A stretch of DNA of 64,000 bases from Mycobacterium kyorinense (GCF_002101735.1 NZ_LQPE01000132.1:32658-96657), one strand, 5' to 3'. Positions 9,353 through 21,105 are shown, numbered from the stretch's first letter. Translations and numbers: made by a program. The notes: a model not told the origin generated them from the sequence alone.

Positions 9353-11143
9353 ATGAACATCGGGGACTGCTTCGACACCGCAGGCAACATCGTTTTGCCC
9401 GACGGGATCACGTTGTCGTCGTGCCTCGAGGCGACCATCGCCGAGAACGGGGACGCCCCGGCCTACCGGTATATGGATTACACCCGCGAGCTGGACGGGG
9501 TGGCCGCCGAGCTGACCTGGAACCAGCTGGGGGCCACACTGCGGGCGGTCGGCGCGCGACTGCAGCAGGTCACCCGGCCTGGTGACCGGGTGGCTGTCCT
9601 GGCTCCGCAGGGTCTGGACTACGTCGCCGGCTTCTTCGCGGCCATCCACGCCGGCAACATCGTGGTGCCGCTGTTTGCGCCGGAGCTGCCCGGGCACGCC
9701 GAACGGCTGGATGCGGTGCTCGCCGACTGCGCCCCGGCGGCCGTGCTGACCACGACCTCGGCGGCCGAAGCTGTCGGCGCGTTCCTGCGCAAGCTGCCGC
9801 GGTCGCGCCGGCCGCGGGTGATCGCCGTCGACGCGGTGCCTGACTCGGTGGGCTCGACGTTCGTCCCCGCCGCGCTGGGCACCGACGACATCGCTTACCT
9901 GCAGTACACGTCCGGGTCGACCCGAACCCCGGCCGGTGTCGAGATCACCCACCGCGCGGTGTGCACCAACGTCCTGCAGATGATCATCGCGGGCGAATTG
10001 GACATGAACATCCGCAGCGTGAGCTGGTTGCCGCTGTATCACGACATGGGCCTGATGATGATCATGTTCCCGGCGCTGTTCGGCAACTACATCACGTTGA
10101 TGTCGCCGCTGGCGTTCGTCCGGCGGCCGTATCGGTGGATCAAGGAGCTGGCCGCCGAATCGGTGCACGGCCGAATCTTCGCTGCCGCACCGAATTTCGC
10201 GTACGAGCTGGCCGCCAAGCGCGGACTGCCGGCCGACGGGGAGACCCTGGACCTCAGCAATGTGACCGGCCTGCTGAACGGATCCGAACCGGTGACCATG
10301 GCCGCGATCGACCAGTTCGTCTCCGCGTTCGCGCCCTACGGGCTGCCCCCGACCGCCGTCAAACCGTCGTACGGCATGGCCGAGGCGACACTGTCGGTGG
10401 CCAGCATCGCCCAGTCGGCGCGGGCGAGCGCGGTCCACGTCGACCGCGAAGCGCTCGGCGCCGGCCGGGCGGTCACGGTGGCGCCCGACGCCCCCAACGC
10501 CGTCGCGCTGGTGTCCTGCGGGCAGGTGCTGCGCAACCAGTGGGCCGTCATCGCCGACCCCGACCACGACGCCGAGCTGCCCGACGGCACGGTCGGCGAG
10601 ATCTGGCTACACGGCGACAACATCGGCCGCGGCTACTGGGGCAGGGAGGACGAGACCGAACGGGTCTTCCGCAACAAGCTGCAGACCCGCCTGGAGCAGG
10701 GCAGCCACGCGGAGGGCTCGCCGATGAACGGGCTGTGGCTGCGGACCGGCGACCTGGGTTTTTACCTCGACGGTGAGCTGTACATCGCCGGGCGGATCAA
10801 AGACCTGGTGATCGTCGACGGGCGCAACCACTACCCGCAGGACATCGAGGCCACGGTGTCGGAGTCGTCGCCGGCGGTGCGTGCCGGGTATGTCGCGGCG
10901 TTCTCGGTGATGGGCGACGGCGGTGAGCGGTTGGTGGTCATCGCCGAACGTGCCGCCGGAGCGGGCCGGGCCGACCAGGCTCCGGTCGCCGACGCCATCC
11001 GGGCCGCAGTCTCGCGAAGGCACGGCCTGGCCGTCGCCGATGTGCGCCTGGTCAACGCCGGCGCCATTCCCCGCACCACCAGCGGCAAGCTGGCCCGCCG
11101 CGCCTGCCGCGCCGAATACCTCGCCGGTCTGTACGACCGGTAG
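9353..11143 (+). CDS. Fatty-acyl-AMP ligase (FadD, FAAL-type)
   Basis: A 596-residue adenylate-forming enzyme. Visible motifs: YTSGSTRTPAGV near residue 185 (ATP loop, with the FAAL-like RTPAGV continuation), WLPLYHDMGL, YGMAEATL near 340, GRIKDLVIVDGRNHYPQDIE near 485, and TTSGK near 576. WLPLYHDMGL and RNHYPQDIE are typical of FAALs, which activate fatty acids as acyl-AMP and pass them to polyketide synthases rather than to CoA. No polyketide synthase is adjacent, so its acceptor is unknown. The ATG at 9353 is chosen over an upstream in-frame TTG because homology starts at N-I-G-D-C-F-D. It converges with the sulfatase maturase gene with no bases between their stops. Confidence 0.88.
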   Translation: MNIGDCFDTAGNIVLPDGITLSSCLEATIAENGDAPAYRYMDYTRELDGVAAELTWNQLGATLRAVGARLQQVTRPGDRVAVLAPQGLDYVAGFFAAIHAGNIVVPLFAPELPGHAERLDAVLADCAPAAVLTTTSAAEAVGAFLRKLPRSRRPRVIAVDAVPDSVGSTFVPAALGTDDIAYLQYTSGSTRTPAGVEITHRAVCTNVLQMIIAGELDMNIRSVSWLPLYHDMGLMMIMFPALFGNYITLMSPLAFVRRPYRWIKELAAESVHGRIFAAAPNFAYELAAKRGLPADGETLDLSNVTGLLNGSEPVTMAAIDQFVSAFAPYGLPPTAVKPSYGMAEATLSVASIAQSARASAVHVDREALGAGRAVTVAPDAPNAVALVSCGQVLRNQWAVIADPDHDAELPDGTVGEIWLHGDNIGRGYWGREDETERVFRNKLQTRLEQGSHAEGSPMNGLWLRTGDLGFYLDGELYIAGRIKDLVIVDGRNHYPQDIEATVSESSPAVRAGYVAAFSVMGDGGERLVVIAERAAGAGRADQAPVADAIRAAVSRRHGLAVADVRLVNAGAIPRTTSGKLARRACRAEYLAGLYDR

Positions 11144-12031
11144 TCACCGATCCGCCACGCAGCGAAACCCGATGTGGGTGGTGGCGGTGTCCTGGGACTG
11201 CGGTGAGCGTGCCGCCGGCCGGTAGCGGTGGCAGTACTCCGGCGCGCACAGGTGCGAGCCGCCCTTGAGGGTTTGCGCCACGGTCGGGTCGGCGGGTCCA
11301 GTTGGCGTGCAGCACGCCTTGGGCGGCTGGTTCGGGCGGTGATGGGCCGAGAATTCGGTGGTGGTCCATTCCCAGACGTTGCCGATCATGTCGAGCAGCC
11401 CGAATCCGTTGGGCGGGAACGTCCCCACGGGTGAGGTTCCGGCCCAGCCGAGCGCGCCGTCGTTGCGGTACGGGAATTGGCCCTGCCACGTGTTGGCCAT
11501 CAGCTGCCCCCCGGGCTTGTCCTCTTCGCCCCAGGCGTAGGTCGTGGTGGTTCCGCCGCGCGCGGCGTACTCCCACTCGGCCTCGGTGGGTAGTCGCCGT
11601 CCGGCCCACCGCGCGTAGGCGGCGGCGTCGGGATAGGCCACCTGCACGACGGGGTGGTCGGCCTTGCCGGAGATGTCGCTGTCCGGACCGAAGGGGTGAC
11701 GCCAGCTGGCGTCCGGCACCCAGTGCCACCACTGCCGCCAGTCCCGCAGATCGACCGGACCCAGTGTCGGCCGGAACACCAGCGCGCCGGGAACCAGATC
11801 GGCCGGGTCGGCACCCGGGTACAGCGCGGGATCGATCGATTGCTCGGCAACGGTCAAATAGCCTGTCGCGGCGACGAATTCGGCGAATTGGGCATTGGTC
11901 ACCGGGTGGCGCTCGACCGCAAACGGGCCCACGGTGGCGGCATGGATCGGCGCTTCCTCCGGGTAGAAGCTCGTCGACCCCATCCGGAACGATCCGCCGG
12001 GCAGCTCGACGAGCTCAGTCAACTCAGTCAC
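11144..12031 (-). CDS. Formylglycine-generating enzyme (sulfatase maturase)
   Basis: 295 residues; homologue of M. tuberculosis Rv0712. The FGE-sulfatase fold is recognisable from PGGSFRMGS near the start, RRLPTEAEWEYAARGG, GNVWEWT, and the C-terminal GGSHLCAPEYCHRYRPAAR. Cys262 and Cys267 (C-x4-C) match the copper-binding catalytic pair that oxidises the sulfatase Cys to formylglycine. The start GTG (12029-12031) overlaps the end of atsA by 8 bases (GTGACTGA), so enzyme and substrate protein are translationally coupled. A cytosolic location is expected because no signal peptide is present. Confidence 0.93.
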   Translation of the reverse strand: MTELTELVELPGGSFRMGSTSFYPEEAPIHAATVGPFAVERHPVTNAQFAEFVAATGYLTVAEQSIDPALYPGADPADLVPGALVFRPTLGPVDLRDWRQWWHWVPDASWRHPFGPDSDISGKADHPVVQVAYPDAAAYARWAGRRLPTEAEWEYAARGGTTTTYAWGEEDKPGGQLMANTWQGQFPYRNDGALGWAGTSPVGTFPPNGFGLLDMIGNVWEWTTTEFSAHHRPNQPPKACCTPTGPADPTVAQTLKGGSHLCAPEYCHRYRPAARSPQSQDTATTHIGFRCVADR

Positions 12032-14375
12032 GCGAAAAAGCCAGTGCCAGTTTCTTTTCCAGGTCTTCGTACGGTGTGCCGGAGATGTCGACGGTGACCT
12101 GCGCGATAGCGCCCCCGGTAAACGGGAACGGAGCCTTGTAGCGGCTGGAGACCGCCGAGCCACTGTTGCGCCCGACGCTGACGGTGGCACCCGCCAAGCC
12201 GAAGGTGCCGGGCTGGGTGGTCATTTCCGGCAGCGTCGCGACGGCCTGGTCGTCGACGTACAACACGGCCTCACCCAGTGGGGTGTGGCTGCCCGCCACC
12301 GTGCCCGACCGGGTGTAGCGGACACCGAAGAGATGCCGGCCCAACGGAATTGCAGCAGGCGACGAGATGGTATGTTGCCGCTCGCCGAGGAAGTTGTACA
12401 CATAGTGCAGCCGGCGGTCCTGGATGAACAGGACGTGGCCGCCATGTGCTCCACCCTGCTTGAACAACACTCCTTCGGCGCCGGTGCTGTCCACGGTCAC
12501 GTCGGCGACCACCGAGAACGACTGGCCCCGGATCTCGGCGGCGGCGCCGATGCCGACCTCGGCGGCGTCCGGATAGTACGTGTAGGTGGACCGCTCGCCG
12601 GACAGGTACGGCCGCCACCGGGTCACCGTGTCGAAGATGTTCAGGTCGGCCAATGGCAGCCCGTTGTACTTGGCGGCCTCGGAGAACCACAGGGCCTTGA
12701 GCTCTTCGAGTTTGTCGGGCAACTCGGCGGCCAGGTCGTGGCATTGGCTGCGGTCGGCCGCGATGTGGAACAGCTCCCAGCGGTCGGCGTCGAAATGCGA
12801 CCAGCCCGCCGGGGTGGCGGCGTGCACGGTATTGGCGAACCAGCCGTCGTGCCAGATCCCGCGGGTGCCCAGCATGGTGTAGAACTGGGTGCGTTTGCCG
12901 GTATCGGCTGCCGGATCCTGCAGTGCCGCTGTGAAACTCACGCCGTCCAGCGGCTTTTGCGGAATGCCCTTGACCGTCTCCGGCGGCGTGATACCCAGCA
13001 GGTCGTAGACGGTCGGGGTGATATCGCAGACGCTGACGTAGTTGTCGCGGACTTCGCCATGGGCCGCAATCCCGTTGGGCCAAGAGATGATTGCGGTGTC
13101 AGCGATGCCGCCTTCGTGCGACGCGTAGCGCTTGAACAACTTGTACGGAGTGTTGAACGCCATTGCCCAGCCGATCGGGTAATGGTTGTAGGTCTCCGGC
13201 CCGCCGAGGCAGTCGAGGAATTTCATGCTCTCTTCGACGGTGTCGATGTAGCCGTTGAAGAACTTCGATTCGTTGACCGACCCGTTCGGCCCGCCCTCGC
13301 CACTGGCGCCGTTGTCGGAGATCACCACGACGATGGTGTTGTCCAGCTGGCCGGATTGCTCGAGATAGTCCAGGATCCGGCCGATTTGGGCGTCCGTGTA
13401 GCTCAGGAAGCCGGCGAACACCTCAGCCATCCGGCAAAACAGCTTCTTCTCGTCGTCACCAAGCGAGTCCCACGGTCGCACCGTGTCCTGCAAGGGCCAC
13501 GGCTCACCGTTGGGGCCCGTCATGTCGAGATACGGATTGATCGGCGACAGTTCGGTTTCCGGTGGGACGATACCCATCGACTTTTGCCGTTCGAGCACGA
13601 TCTCGCGGTAGCGCTCGTAGCCCATGTCGAAGCGGCCGGCGTATTTGTCGGCCCATTCTTTGAAGACGTGGTGGGGGGCGTGACCGGCGCCGGGGCACAC
13701 GTAGGCAAACCACGGTTTGTCCGGCGCAATCACTTTGGCGTCGCGGATGAATTCGATTGTCTTGTCGGCGATGTCCTTCGACAGGTGATAGCCCTCCTCT
13801 GGCGTGCCGGGCGGTGGCACCGGGTGGTTGTCGTACACCAGGTCGGGATACCACTGGTCGGTCTCGCCGCCCATGAAGCCGTAGAACCGCTCGAACCCGC
13901 GGGACAGCGGCCAGTGCCGCCTGGTGGACGCCAGGTTGGACTCCTCAAGCGGAGTCAAATGCCATTTGCCGACGCAGTAGGTGTTGTAGCCGCGTTCGGC
14001 CAGAACTTCGGAGAGTAGCGCGGTGTCGGCGGGGATGCGGCCGTTGCAGTTGGGGAATCCGTCGGTGAACTCTTCGATGGTCGCCATGCCCACCGTGGTG
14101 GCGTTGCGACCGGTCAGCAGCGACGCCCGGGTCGGCGAGCACAGCGCGGTGGTGTGGAACTGCGAGAGCCGCACACCGCGCTCGGCGATGCGCGTCATCG
14201 CCGGCATCTCGACCAGCCCGCCGAAGCAGTCCCAGGTCGCGATGCCGACGTCGTCCCACACCAGATACAGGACGTTCGGCGCGTTGTCCGGTGCGACGGG
14301 CGCGGCGTACGGGCCCCAATCCGGTTCGGAGTCCCGAAGGTCCAGTTCGATCTTGCCCTGAAACTCCGTGGCCAT
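12024..14375 (-). CDS. atsA: Arylsulfatase AtsA (type I sulfatase)
   Basis: 783 residues, very close to M. tuberculosis AtsA (Rv0711, 787 residues). The sulfatase signature is C79-S-P-T-R83 within LCSPTRASLLTGR; Cys79 is the residue converted to formylglycine. Metal-binding DD (residues 41-42, YLVWDDVG) and GKWHL are present, and a C-terminal beta-rich region follows. ATG 14375 (MATEFQGKIEL) is chosen over the upstream in-frame ATG because it matches the homologue. No signal peptide. Substrate is a sulfate ester, unidentified. The gene is followed by its maturase in an overlapping operon. Confidence 0.95.
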   Translation of the reverse strand: MATEFQGKIELDLRDSEPDWGPYAAPVAPDNAPNVLYLVWDDVGIATWDCFGGLVEMPAMTRIAERGVRLSQFHTTALCSPTRASLLTGRNATTVGMATIEEFTDGFPNCNGRIPADTALLSEVLAERGYNTYCVGKWHLTPLEESNLASTRRHWPLSRGFERFYGFMGGETDQWYPDLVYDNHPVPPPGTPEEGYHLSKDIADKTIEFIRDAKVIAPDKPWFAYVCPGAGHAPHHVFKEWADKYAGRFDMGYERYREIVLERQKSMGIVPPETELSPINPYLDMTGPNGEPWPLQDTVRPWDSLGDDEKKLFCRMAEVFAGFLSYTDAQIGRILDYLEQSGQLDNTIVVVISDNGASGEGGPNGSVNESKFFNGYIDTVEESMKFLDCLGGPETYNHYPIGWAMAFNTPYKLFKRYASHEGGIADTAIISWPNGIAAHGEVRDNYVSVCDITPTVYDLLGITPPETVKGIPQKPLDGVSFTAALQDPAADTGKRTQFYTMLGTRGIWHDGWFANTVHAATPAGWSHFDADRWELFHIAADRSQCHDLAAELPDKLEELKALWFSEAAKYNGLPLADLNIFDTVTRWRPYLSGERSTYTYYPDAAEVGIGAAAEIRGQSFSVVADVTVDSTGAEGVLFKQGGAHGGHVLFIQDRRLHYVYNFLGERQHTISSPAAIPLGRHLFGVRYTRSGTVAGSHTPLGEAVLYVDDQAVATLPEMTTQPGTFGLAGATVSVGRNSGSAVSSRYKAPFPFTGGAIAQVTVDISGTPYEDLEKKLALAFSRD

Positions 14376-14453
14376 CACCGGCTCCGTTCCGCCGCTCGCA
14401 TCACCGTCACGCATCATTGTTGCAATCCGCAATCCGACGGCTACACCTGATAT

Positions 14454-15557
14454 GTGAGCGACCCGACCATCTTTCTGTGCGGCGACGTGATGACCGGCCG
14501 CGGCGTCGACCAGATCCTCCCGCGCGGCGGCGATCCCACGCTACGGGAGCCGGTGGTCACCGACGCGAGGAACTACGTGCGGCTGGCCGAGTGCGCCAAC
14601 GGCCCGATCCCAGCCCCGGTCGGCGACGCCTGGCCGTGGGGCGAGGCGCTGACGGTGCTCGACGAGTTCGCGCCGGACGCCCGCATTCTCAATCTGGAGA
14701 CCGCCATCACCGCCGACGGCGCGTTCTCGCCCGGCAAGGCGGTGCACTACCGGATGCATCCGGCCAACCTGGGATGCCTGACCGTCGTCCGGCCCGACGT
14801 CTGCGTGCTGGCCAACAACCACGTCATGGATTTCGGCCCCGCCGGGCTCGCCGACACGCTGCGCGCGATCACCACCGCCGGAATGCAGCCCGCCGGCGCC
14901 GGGCTGAACGCCCGTGACGCGAAACAGCCTGCGGTGCTTGAGCTTTCGGACGGAACCCGGGTGGTGATTGCCGCCGCCGCGATGACCTCCAGCGGCGTTC
15001 CGCGAGGCTGGGCCGCCACAGCGAACCGGCCGGGAGTCGTCGTCGCGGACCTGTCCGAGCGCGGCGCCGTCGAGCTCGCCGAGCGAGTCGGCGCACTCAG
15101 GCGGCCGGGTGACCTCGCGGTGGTGTCGCTGCATTGGGGGTCCAACTGGGGATACGCCGTCGAGTCGGACCAGGTTCGCTTCGCGCACCGGCTGGTCGAC
15201 GCGGGGGTCGACGTCGTGCACGGGCATTCGTCGCACCATCCGCGACCGGTCGAGGTGTACCGCGGCAAGCTGATCCTCTACGGCTGCGGCGACGCCGTCA
15301 ACGACTACGAGGGCATCGGCGGCTACGAACAGTACCGCGACGAGCTGCGGCTGCTGTATTTCGCGACGATCGAGCGCGGCAGCGGTGCCCTTACCGCGCT
15401 GCGTCTGGTTCCGATGCGGGCGCGCCGAATGCGGCTGGAGCGGGCCTCACTCGACGATGCCGAGTGGCTTCGTCGCACGCTTGACGACGCCAGCCGGCGC
15501 TTCGGAACACGATTTCACCGCGAGGCCGACGGCACCTTGGCCGCCAGCCCGGCGTGA
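14454..15557 (+). CDS. CapA-like metallophosphatase-fold protein
   Basis: 367 residues with GTG start (14454). The blocks FLCGDVMTGRG, NLETAIT, VLANNHVMDFG, VSLHWGSNWGY and VHGHSSHHPRP are those of the CapA / PGA_cap (poly-gamma-glutamate synthesis) family, a calcineurin-like fold with conserved Asp, Asn and His metal ligands. M. tuberculosis has a relative, Rv0574c, at a different locus. No signal peptide or membrane segment is evident, so a role in capsule export is unproven; phosphoesterase activity is equally possible. It diverges from atsA and converges on rpsQ with four bases between stops. Confidence 0.82.
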   Translation: MSDPTIFLCGDVMTGRGVDQILPRGGDPTLREPVVTDARNYVRLAECANGPIPAPVGDAWPWGEALTVLDEFAPDARILNLETAITADGAFSPGKAVHYRMHPANLGCLTVVRPDVCVLANNHVMDFGPAGLADTLRAITTAGMQPAGAGLNARDAKQPAVLELSDGTRVVIAAAAMTSSGVPRGWAATANRPGVVVADLSERGAVELAERVGALRRPGDLAVVSLHWGSNWGYAVESDQVRFAHRLVDAGVDVVHGHSSHHPRPVEVYRGKLILYGCGDAVNDYEGIGGYEQYRDELRLLYFATIERGSGALTALRLVPMRARRMRLERASLDDAEWLRRTLDDASRRFGTRFHREADGTLAASPA

Positions 15558-15561
15558 GAAG

Positions 15562-15927
15562 CTACTTGGCCTTCTCCAAGATTTCGACGAGCCGCCACCG
15601 CTTGGTCGCCGACAGCGGACGGGTCTCCATCAACGAAACCCGGTCGCCGATACCGGCGATGCTGTTCTCGTCGTGCGCCTTGACCTTCTTGGTGGTCCGG
15701 ATGATCTTGCCGTAGAGCGGGTGGCGCACCCGGTCCTCCAGCTCGACGACGATGGTCTTTTGCATCTTGTCGCTGACCACATAACCGATGCGGGTCTTGC
15801 GCCGGCCCCGCGGCTTGGGCGTGCGCGGAGTGTGCTTGGGGCCCTTCTCTTTCGGGGCTTCCGCGGACGCGGCCTTCGGAGCGGCCTTCTTCGGCGCGGC
15901 CTTGGCGCCGGTCTTCGCCTCTGCCAT
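15562..15927 (-). CDS. rpsQ: 30S ribosomal protein S17
   Basis: 121 residues. The last 80 residues are standard S17 ([39 protein letters not shown]). The first 40 are an Ala/Lys-rich extension ([13 protein letters not shown] and so on) typical of mycobacterial S17. It is the last gene of the S10 half before the capA-atsA-fadD island, with no terminator hairpin seen between its stop and the convergent CapA-like gene. Confidence 0.96.
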   Translation of the reverse strand: MAEAKTGAKAAPKKAAPKAASAEAPKEKGPKHTPRTPKPRGRRKTRIGYVVSDKMQKTIVVELEDRVRHPLYGKIIRTTKKVKAHDENSIAGIGDRVSLMETRPLSATKRWRLVEILEKAK

Positions 15928-16160
15928 TACGATTCCTCACCCTCGGGCCCGGAAGCCAGACCCAGTTCACGTTCGCGCAGCACGGTGTAGATGCGCGCGA
16001 TCTCCTGACGCACCGTGCGGAGTCGACGGTTGTTGTTGAGCTGGCCGGTCGCCATCTGGAAGCGCAGGTTGAACAGCTCTTCCTTGGATTCACGCAGTTT
16101 GTCGACCAGCTCTTCGCCGGTGAGCTCGCGCAGTTCGCCAGCGGAAACGCCCACTGCCAT
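15927..16160 (-). CDS. rpmC: 50S ribosomal protein L29
   Basis: 77 residues from ATG at 16160: [18 protein letters not shown], then the L29 core [23 protein letters not shown]. The stop overlaps the rpsQ start by one base (TAATG). The upstream open-frame extension overlaps rplP in another frame and is rejected. Confidence 0.95.
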   Translation of the reverse strand: MAVGVSAGELRELTGEELVDKLRESKEELFNLRFQMATGQLNNNRRLRTVRQEIARIYTVLRERELGLASGPEGEES

Positions 16161-16576
16161 CAGAACTGCTCCTCTCGGGTCACGATGCGTGCCTTGATCG
16201 GCAACTTGTGGATTGCTCGGGTCAGCGCGGCCCGAGCGATCGCCTCGTTCGGGTAGCTGAGCTCGAAGAGCACCCGGCCAGGCTTGACGTTGGCCACCCA
16301 CCACTCCGGTGAACCCTTACCCGAACCCATCCGGGTTTCCGCCGGCTTCTTGGTCAGCGGGCGGTCCGGGAAGATGTTGATCCACACCTTGCCGCCACGC
16401 TTGATGTGCCGGTTGATGGCGATACGAGCGGATTCGATCTGCCGGTTGGTGATGTAAGCGTGCTCCAGAGCCTGGATGCCGTAGTCGCCGAAGCTCACCG
16501 TGGTTCCGCCGCTGGCGATGCCGCGCTGACGCGGATGATGCTGCTTGCGGTGCTTGACCTTGCGGGGAATCAACAT
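16160..16576 (-). CDS. rplP: 50S ribosomal protein L16
   Basis: 138 residues with the L16 blocks [35 protein letters not shown] and [14 protein letters not shown]. It helps form the A-site and binds aminoacyl-tRNA. It is separated from rpsC by three bases. Confidence 0.97.
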   Translation of the reverse strand: MLIPRKVKHRKQHHPRQRGIASGGTTVSFGDYGIQALEHAYITNRQIESARIAINRHIKRGGKVWINIFPDRPLTKKPAETRMGSGKGSPEWWVANVKPGRVLFELSYPNEAIARAALTRAIHKLPIKARIVTREEQF

Positions 16577-16579
16577 GAT

Positions 16580-18023
<1,444 letters not shown>

Positions 18024-18027
<4 letters not shown>

Positions 18028-18305
18028 CGCCGCTTGGCTTTCCGGTCGTCCTTGATGTGTCCCTTGAAGGTGCGCGTCGGCGCGAACTCACCAAGCTTGT
18101 GGCCGACCATCGCCTCGGTGATGAACACCGGCACATGCTTGCGTCCGTCGTGGACCGCGAAGGTGTGGCCGATGAAATCGGGGATGATCGTCGACCGCCG
18201 CGACCAGGTCTTGATGACCTGCTTGGTGTTCTTCTCGTTCTGCGCGTCGACCTTCTTCAGCAGATGGTCGTCGACGAACGGACCCTTCTTCAGGCTGCGT
18301 GGCAT
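18024..18305 (-). CDS. rpsS: 30S ribosomal protein S19
   Basis: 93 residues starting [18 protein letters not shown], with [25 protein letters not shown] in the core. Standard length. It lies 12 bases after rplB and overlaps rplV. Confidence 0.97.
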
Positions 18306-18317
18306 CGGCTACTCCTC

Positions 18318-19160
18318 TTAACGCCCGTGCTTCTTGCCGGTGCGCCGGCGGCGGACGATGAGCTTGTCGCTGGGCTTGTGCGGTTTGCGGGTGCGGCCCT
18401 CGGGCTTACCCCACGGGCTGACCGGGTGACGTCCACCGGACGTCTTGCCCTCACCACCACCGTGCGGGTGATCCACCGGGTTCATCACCACACCGCGGAC
18501 CGACGGGCGCTTGCCCTTCCAACGCATCCGGCCGGCTTTACCCCAGTTGATGTTCGCTTGTTCGGCGTTGCCGACCTCGCCGACCGTGGCGCGGCAGCGC
18601 ACGTCGACGCGACGGATCTCGCCGCTGGGCATCCGCAGCGCCGCGTAGGCGCCTTCCTTACCGAGCAACTGGATGCTCGAGCCCGCCGAACGGGCCAGCT
18701 TGGCACCACCACCCGGGCGCAGCTCCACCGCGTGGATCAACGTACCGGCCGGGATGTTGCGCAGCGGAAGGTTATTGCCGGGCTTGATGTCGGCGTTCGG
18801 ACCCGACTCCACCACGTCGCCCTGTGAGAGTCCCTGCGGCGCAATGATGTAGCGCTTCTCGCCGTCCAGGTAGTGCAGCAAGGCGATCCGTGCGGTCCGG
18901 TTCGGGTCGTACTCGATGTGCGCGACCTTCGCGTTGACGCCGTCTTTGTCGTTGCGCCGGAAGTCGATCACCCGGTACGCACGCTTGTGCCCACCACCCT
19001 TGTGGCGAGTGGTGATCCGGCCGTGCGCGTTGCGTCCGCCGCGGCCATGCAGCGGGCGCACCAACGACTTCTCCGGACGCGAGCGCGTGATCTCGGCGAA
19101 ATCGGAGACGCTGGCACCGCGACGACCCGGGGTCGTCGGCTTGTACTTGCGAATTCCCAT
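18318..19160 (-). CDS. rplB: 50S ribosomal protein L2
   Basis: 280 residues with [18 protein letters not shown] at the start and the near-invariant [17 protein letters not shown] loop carrying the conserved His near the peptidyl-transferase centre. C-terminal basic tail [11 protein letters not shown] is normal. Confidence 0.98.
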   Translation of the reverse strand: MGIRKYKPTTPGRRGASVSDFAEITRSRPEKSLVRPLHGRGGRNAHGRITTRHKGGGHKRAYRVIDFRRNDKDGVNAKVAHIEYDPNRTARIALLHYLDGEKRYIIAPQGLSQGDVVESGPNADIKPGNNLPLRNIPAGTLIHAVELRPGGGAKLARSAGSSIQLLGKEGAYAALRMPSGEIRRVDVRCRATVGEVGNAEQANINWGKAGRMRWKGKRPSVRGVVMNPVDHPHGGGEGKTSGGRHPVSPWGKPEGRTRKPHKPSDKLIVRRRRTGKKHGR

Positions 19161-19181
19161 GGCTTGTCTCTCTATTCTCGG

Positions 19182-19484
19182 CTACGCCGGTGCGCCGAAC
19201 AGGTCGATCGGCTTGCTGCCCGGCGCCAGCGTGACGATGGCGCGCTTGGTGTTCTTTCGCTTGCCGTAACCGGTCCGGGTGCGCTTGCGCTTGCCCTGCC
19301 GGTTCGCGGTGTTCACCGCCGCCACCTTGACCGAAAAGATCTTCTCGATGGCGATCTTGATCTGCGTCTTGTTCGAGTCGGGGTGCACCAAGAAGGTGTA
19401 GACATTGTCGTCGATCAACCCGTAGGACTTCTCCGAGATGACCGGCGCCAAGATGATGTCGCGTGGGTCAGTGACGGTCGCCAT
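19182..19484 (-). CDS. rplW: 50S ribosomal protein L23
   Basis: 100 residues with [21 protein letters not shown] and the basic loop [20 protein letters not shown]. Docking site for trigger factor and SRP at the tunnel exit. One-base overlap with rplD. Confidence 0.97.
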   Translation of the reverse strand: MATVTDPRDIILAPVISEKSYGLIDDNVYTFLVHPDSNKTQIKIAIEKIFSVKVAAVNTANRQGKRKRTRTGYGKRKNTKRAIVTLAPGSKPIDLFGAPA

Positions 19485-20134
19485 CAGGCCGAAACCTCCT
19501 CGGAAGTGTTGGCGGCGATGTAGGCGTTCAGCGCCTCGACGGAGAACACCACGTCATCAGCCCGCAACACGTCGTAGGTGTTGAGCTGGTCGGGCGCCAG
19601 CACGTGCACGCCGGGCAGATTGCGCACGCTCTTGGCGCCGGTCTCGTCGCTGCGCTCGGTGACCACCAGGACCTGCTTGCGGTCGGTCAGCGTCGCCAGA
19701 AAAGCCTTGGCGCTCTTGGTCGACGGGGTCTGACCCGACACCAGCTCGGTGATCGCGTGGATGCGACCATTGCGCGCCCGGTCCGACAACGCACCGCGCA
19801 GCGCGGCCGCGATCATCTTCTTCGGGGTGCGCTGGCTGTAGTCGCGCGGCTTCGGGCCGTGCACCACGCCACCGCCGGTGAACTGCGGCGCCCGCACCGA
19901 GCCCTGCCGGGCACGGCCAGTGCCCTTCTGCCGGTAGGGCTTCCGACCGCCACCACGCACCTCACCGCGGGTCTTGGTCGAATGCGTGCCCTGCCGCGCC
20001 GCCGCCCGCTGCGCGGTGACGACCTGGTGCATCAGAGCGATGTTGGCCGGCGCATCGAACAGCTCGGCCGGCAGCTCGACCGAGCCGCTCGTCTTGCCGT
20101 CCGGCGTCTTGACGTCAATCTTGATGCCAGCCAT
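19484..20134 (-). CDS. rplD: 50S ribosomal protein L4
   Basis: 216 residues with the tunnel-lining loop region ([19 protein letters not shown]) and the [12 protein letters not shown] segment. In E. coli L4 autoregulates the S10 operon; whether that holds in mycobacteria is not established here. Confidence 0.97.
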   Translation of the reverse strand: MAGIKIDVKTPDGKTSGSVELPAELFDAPANIALMHQVVTAQRAAARQGTHSTKTRGEVRGGGRKPYRQKGTGRARQGSVRAPQFTGGGVVHGPKPRDYSQRTPKKMIAAALRGALSDRARNGRIHAITELVSGQTPSTKSAKAFLATLTDRKQVLVVTERSDETGAKSVRNLPGVHVLAPDQLNTYDVLRADDVVFSVEALNAYIAANTSEEVSA

Positions 20135-20787
20135 TACTTCTCACCTCGTTTGATGGCACTACGGACCATGACGAGCCCACCGTTACGGCCGGGGACAGCG
20201 CCCTTGATCAGCAGCACGCCGTTGTCAGCGTCGACCTTGTGCACCAACAGGTTCTGCGTGGTCACCCGGTCGTTACCCATCCGGCCGGCCATCCGGGTGC
20301 CTTTGAACACCCGCGCCGGGGTGGCGCAGCCGCCGATGGAGCCGGGGCGGCGGTGCACCGCCTGCGCGCCGTGGCTGGCGCCCTGCCCGCGGAAACCGTG
20401 CCGCTTCATCGTGCCGGCAAAGCCTTTGCCCTTGGAGGTGCCGGTCACGTCGACATAGCTTCCGGCGGAGAAGATCTCGGCCGTCAGCTCCTGACCGACC
20501 TCGTATTCGGCGGCCGCCTCGGCGTCGTCGAGACGCAACTCGGCCAGGTGCCGGCGCGGGTTGACACCGGCCGCGGCGTACTGCCCGGACAGCGGCTTGT
20601 TGACCTTGCGGGGGCTGATCTCGCCGTAGGCCAGCTGCACCGCGCTGTAGCCGTCGCGCTCGGGCGTGCGGATTCGGGTCACCACGTTGGGGCCGGCCTT
20701 GACCACGGTCACCGGAACAACCCGGTTGTTCTCGTCGAACACCTGCGTCATGCCCAGCTTGGTGCCCAGAATGCCTTTCCTTGCCAT
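20134..20787 (-). CDS. rplC: 50S ribosomal protein L3
   Basis: 217 residues with the W-finger region and the block [20 protein letters not shown]. The Cys in [12 protein letters not shown], replaced in linezolid-resistant mutants of M. tuberculosis (position 154), is the sensitive-type residue. The start follows rpsJ by 12 bases. Confidence 0.97.
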   Translation of the reverse strand: MARKGILGTKLGMTQVFDENNRVVPVTVVKAGPNVVTRIRTPERDGYSAVQLAYGEISPRKVNKPLSGQYAAAGVNPRRHLAELRLDDAEAAAEYEVGQELTAEIFSAGSYVDVTGTSKGKGFAGTMKRHGFRGQGASHGAQAVHRRPGSIGGCATPARVFKGTRMAGRMGNDRVTTQNLLVHKVDADNGVLLIKGAVPGRNGGLVMVRSAIKRGEK

Positions 20788-20799
20788 GTTCTGGATCTC

Positions 20800-21105
20800 C
20801 TACTGGATGTTGACGTCGACGCTGGCCGGCAGGTCGATGCGCATCAGCGCATCAACGGTCTTCGGTGTCGGATCGAGGATGTCGATCAGGCGCTTGTGCG
20901 TGCGCATTTCGAAGTGCTCCCGCGAGTCCTTGTACTTGTGCGGAGAGCGAATTACGCAGTACACGTTCTTCTCTGTCGGCAGCGGCACCGGACCCACCAC
21001 GCTGGCGCCGGTCCGGACGACCGTCTCGACGATCTTGCGCGCCGAGGCGTCAATGGCCTCGTGGTCGTAGGCCTTGAGCCTGATGCGGATCTTTTGTCCC
21101 GCCAC
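20800..21105 (-). CDS. rpsJ: 30S ribosomal protein S10 (NusE)
   Basis: 101 residues from a GTG start (21103-21105) with AGGAGAAG just upstream. Contains [19 protein letters not shown] and the long-loop region [15 protein letters not shown]. First gene of the S10 operon; also the NusE partner in transcription antitermination. Preceded by a long leader described at 21106-21503. Confidence 0.97.
   Translation of the reverse strand: MAGQKIRIRLKAYDHEAIDASARKIVETVVRTGASVVGPVPLPTEKNVYCVIRSPHKYKDSREHFEMRTHKRLIDILDPTPKTVDALMRIDLPASVDVNIQ

Noticed and set aside
12285..14018. 577-codon open frame antisense to atsA
   Set aside because: Antisense shadow of a clearly identified sulfatase.
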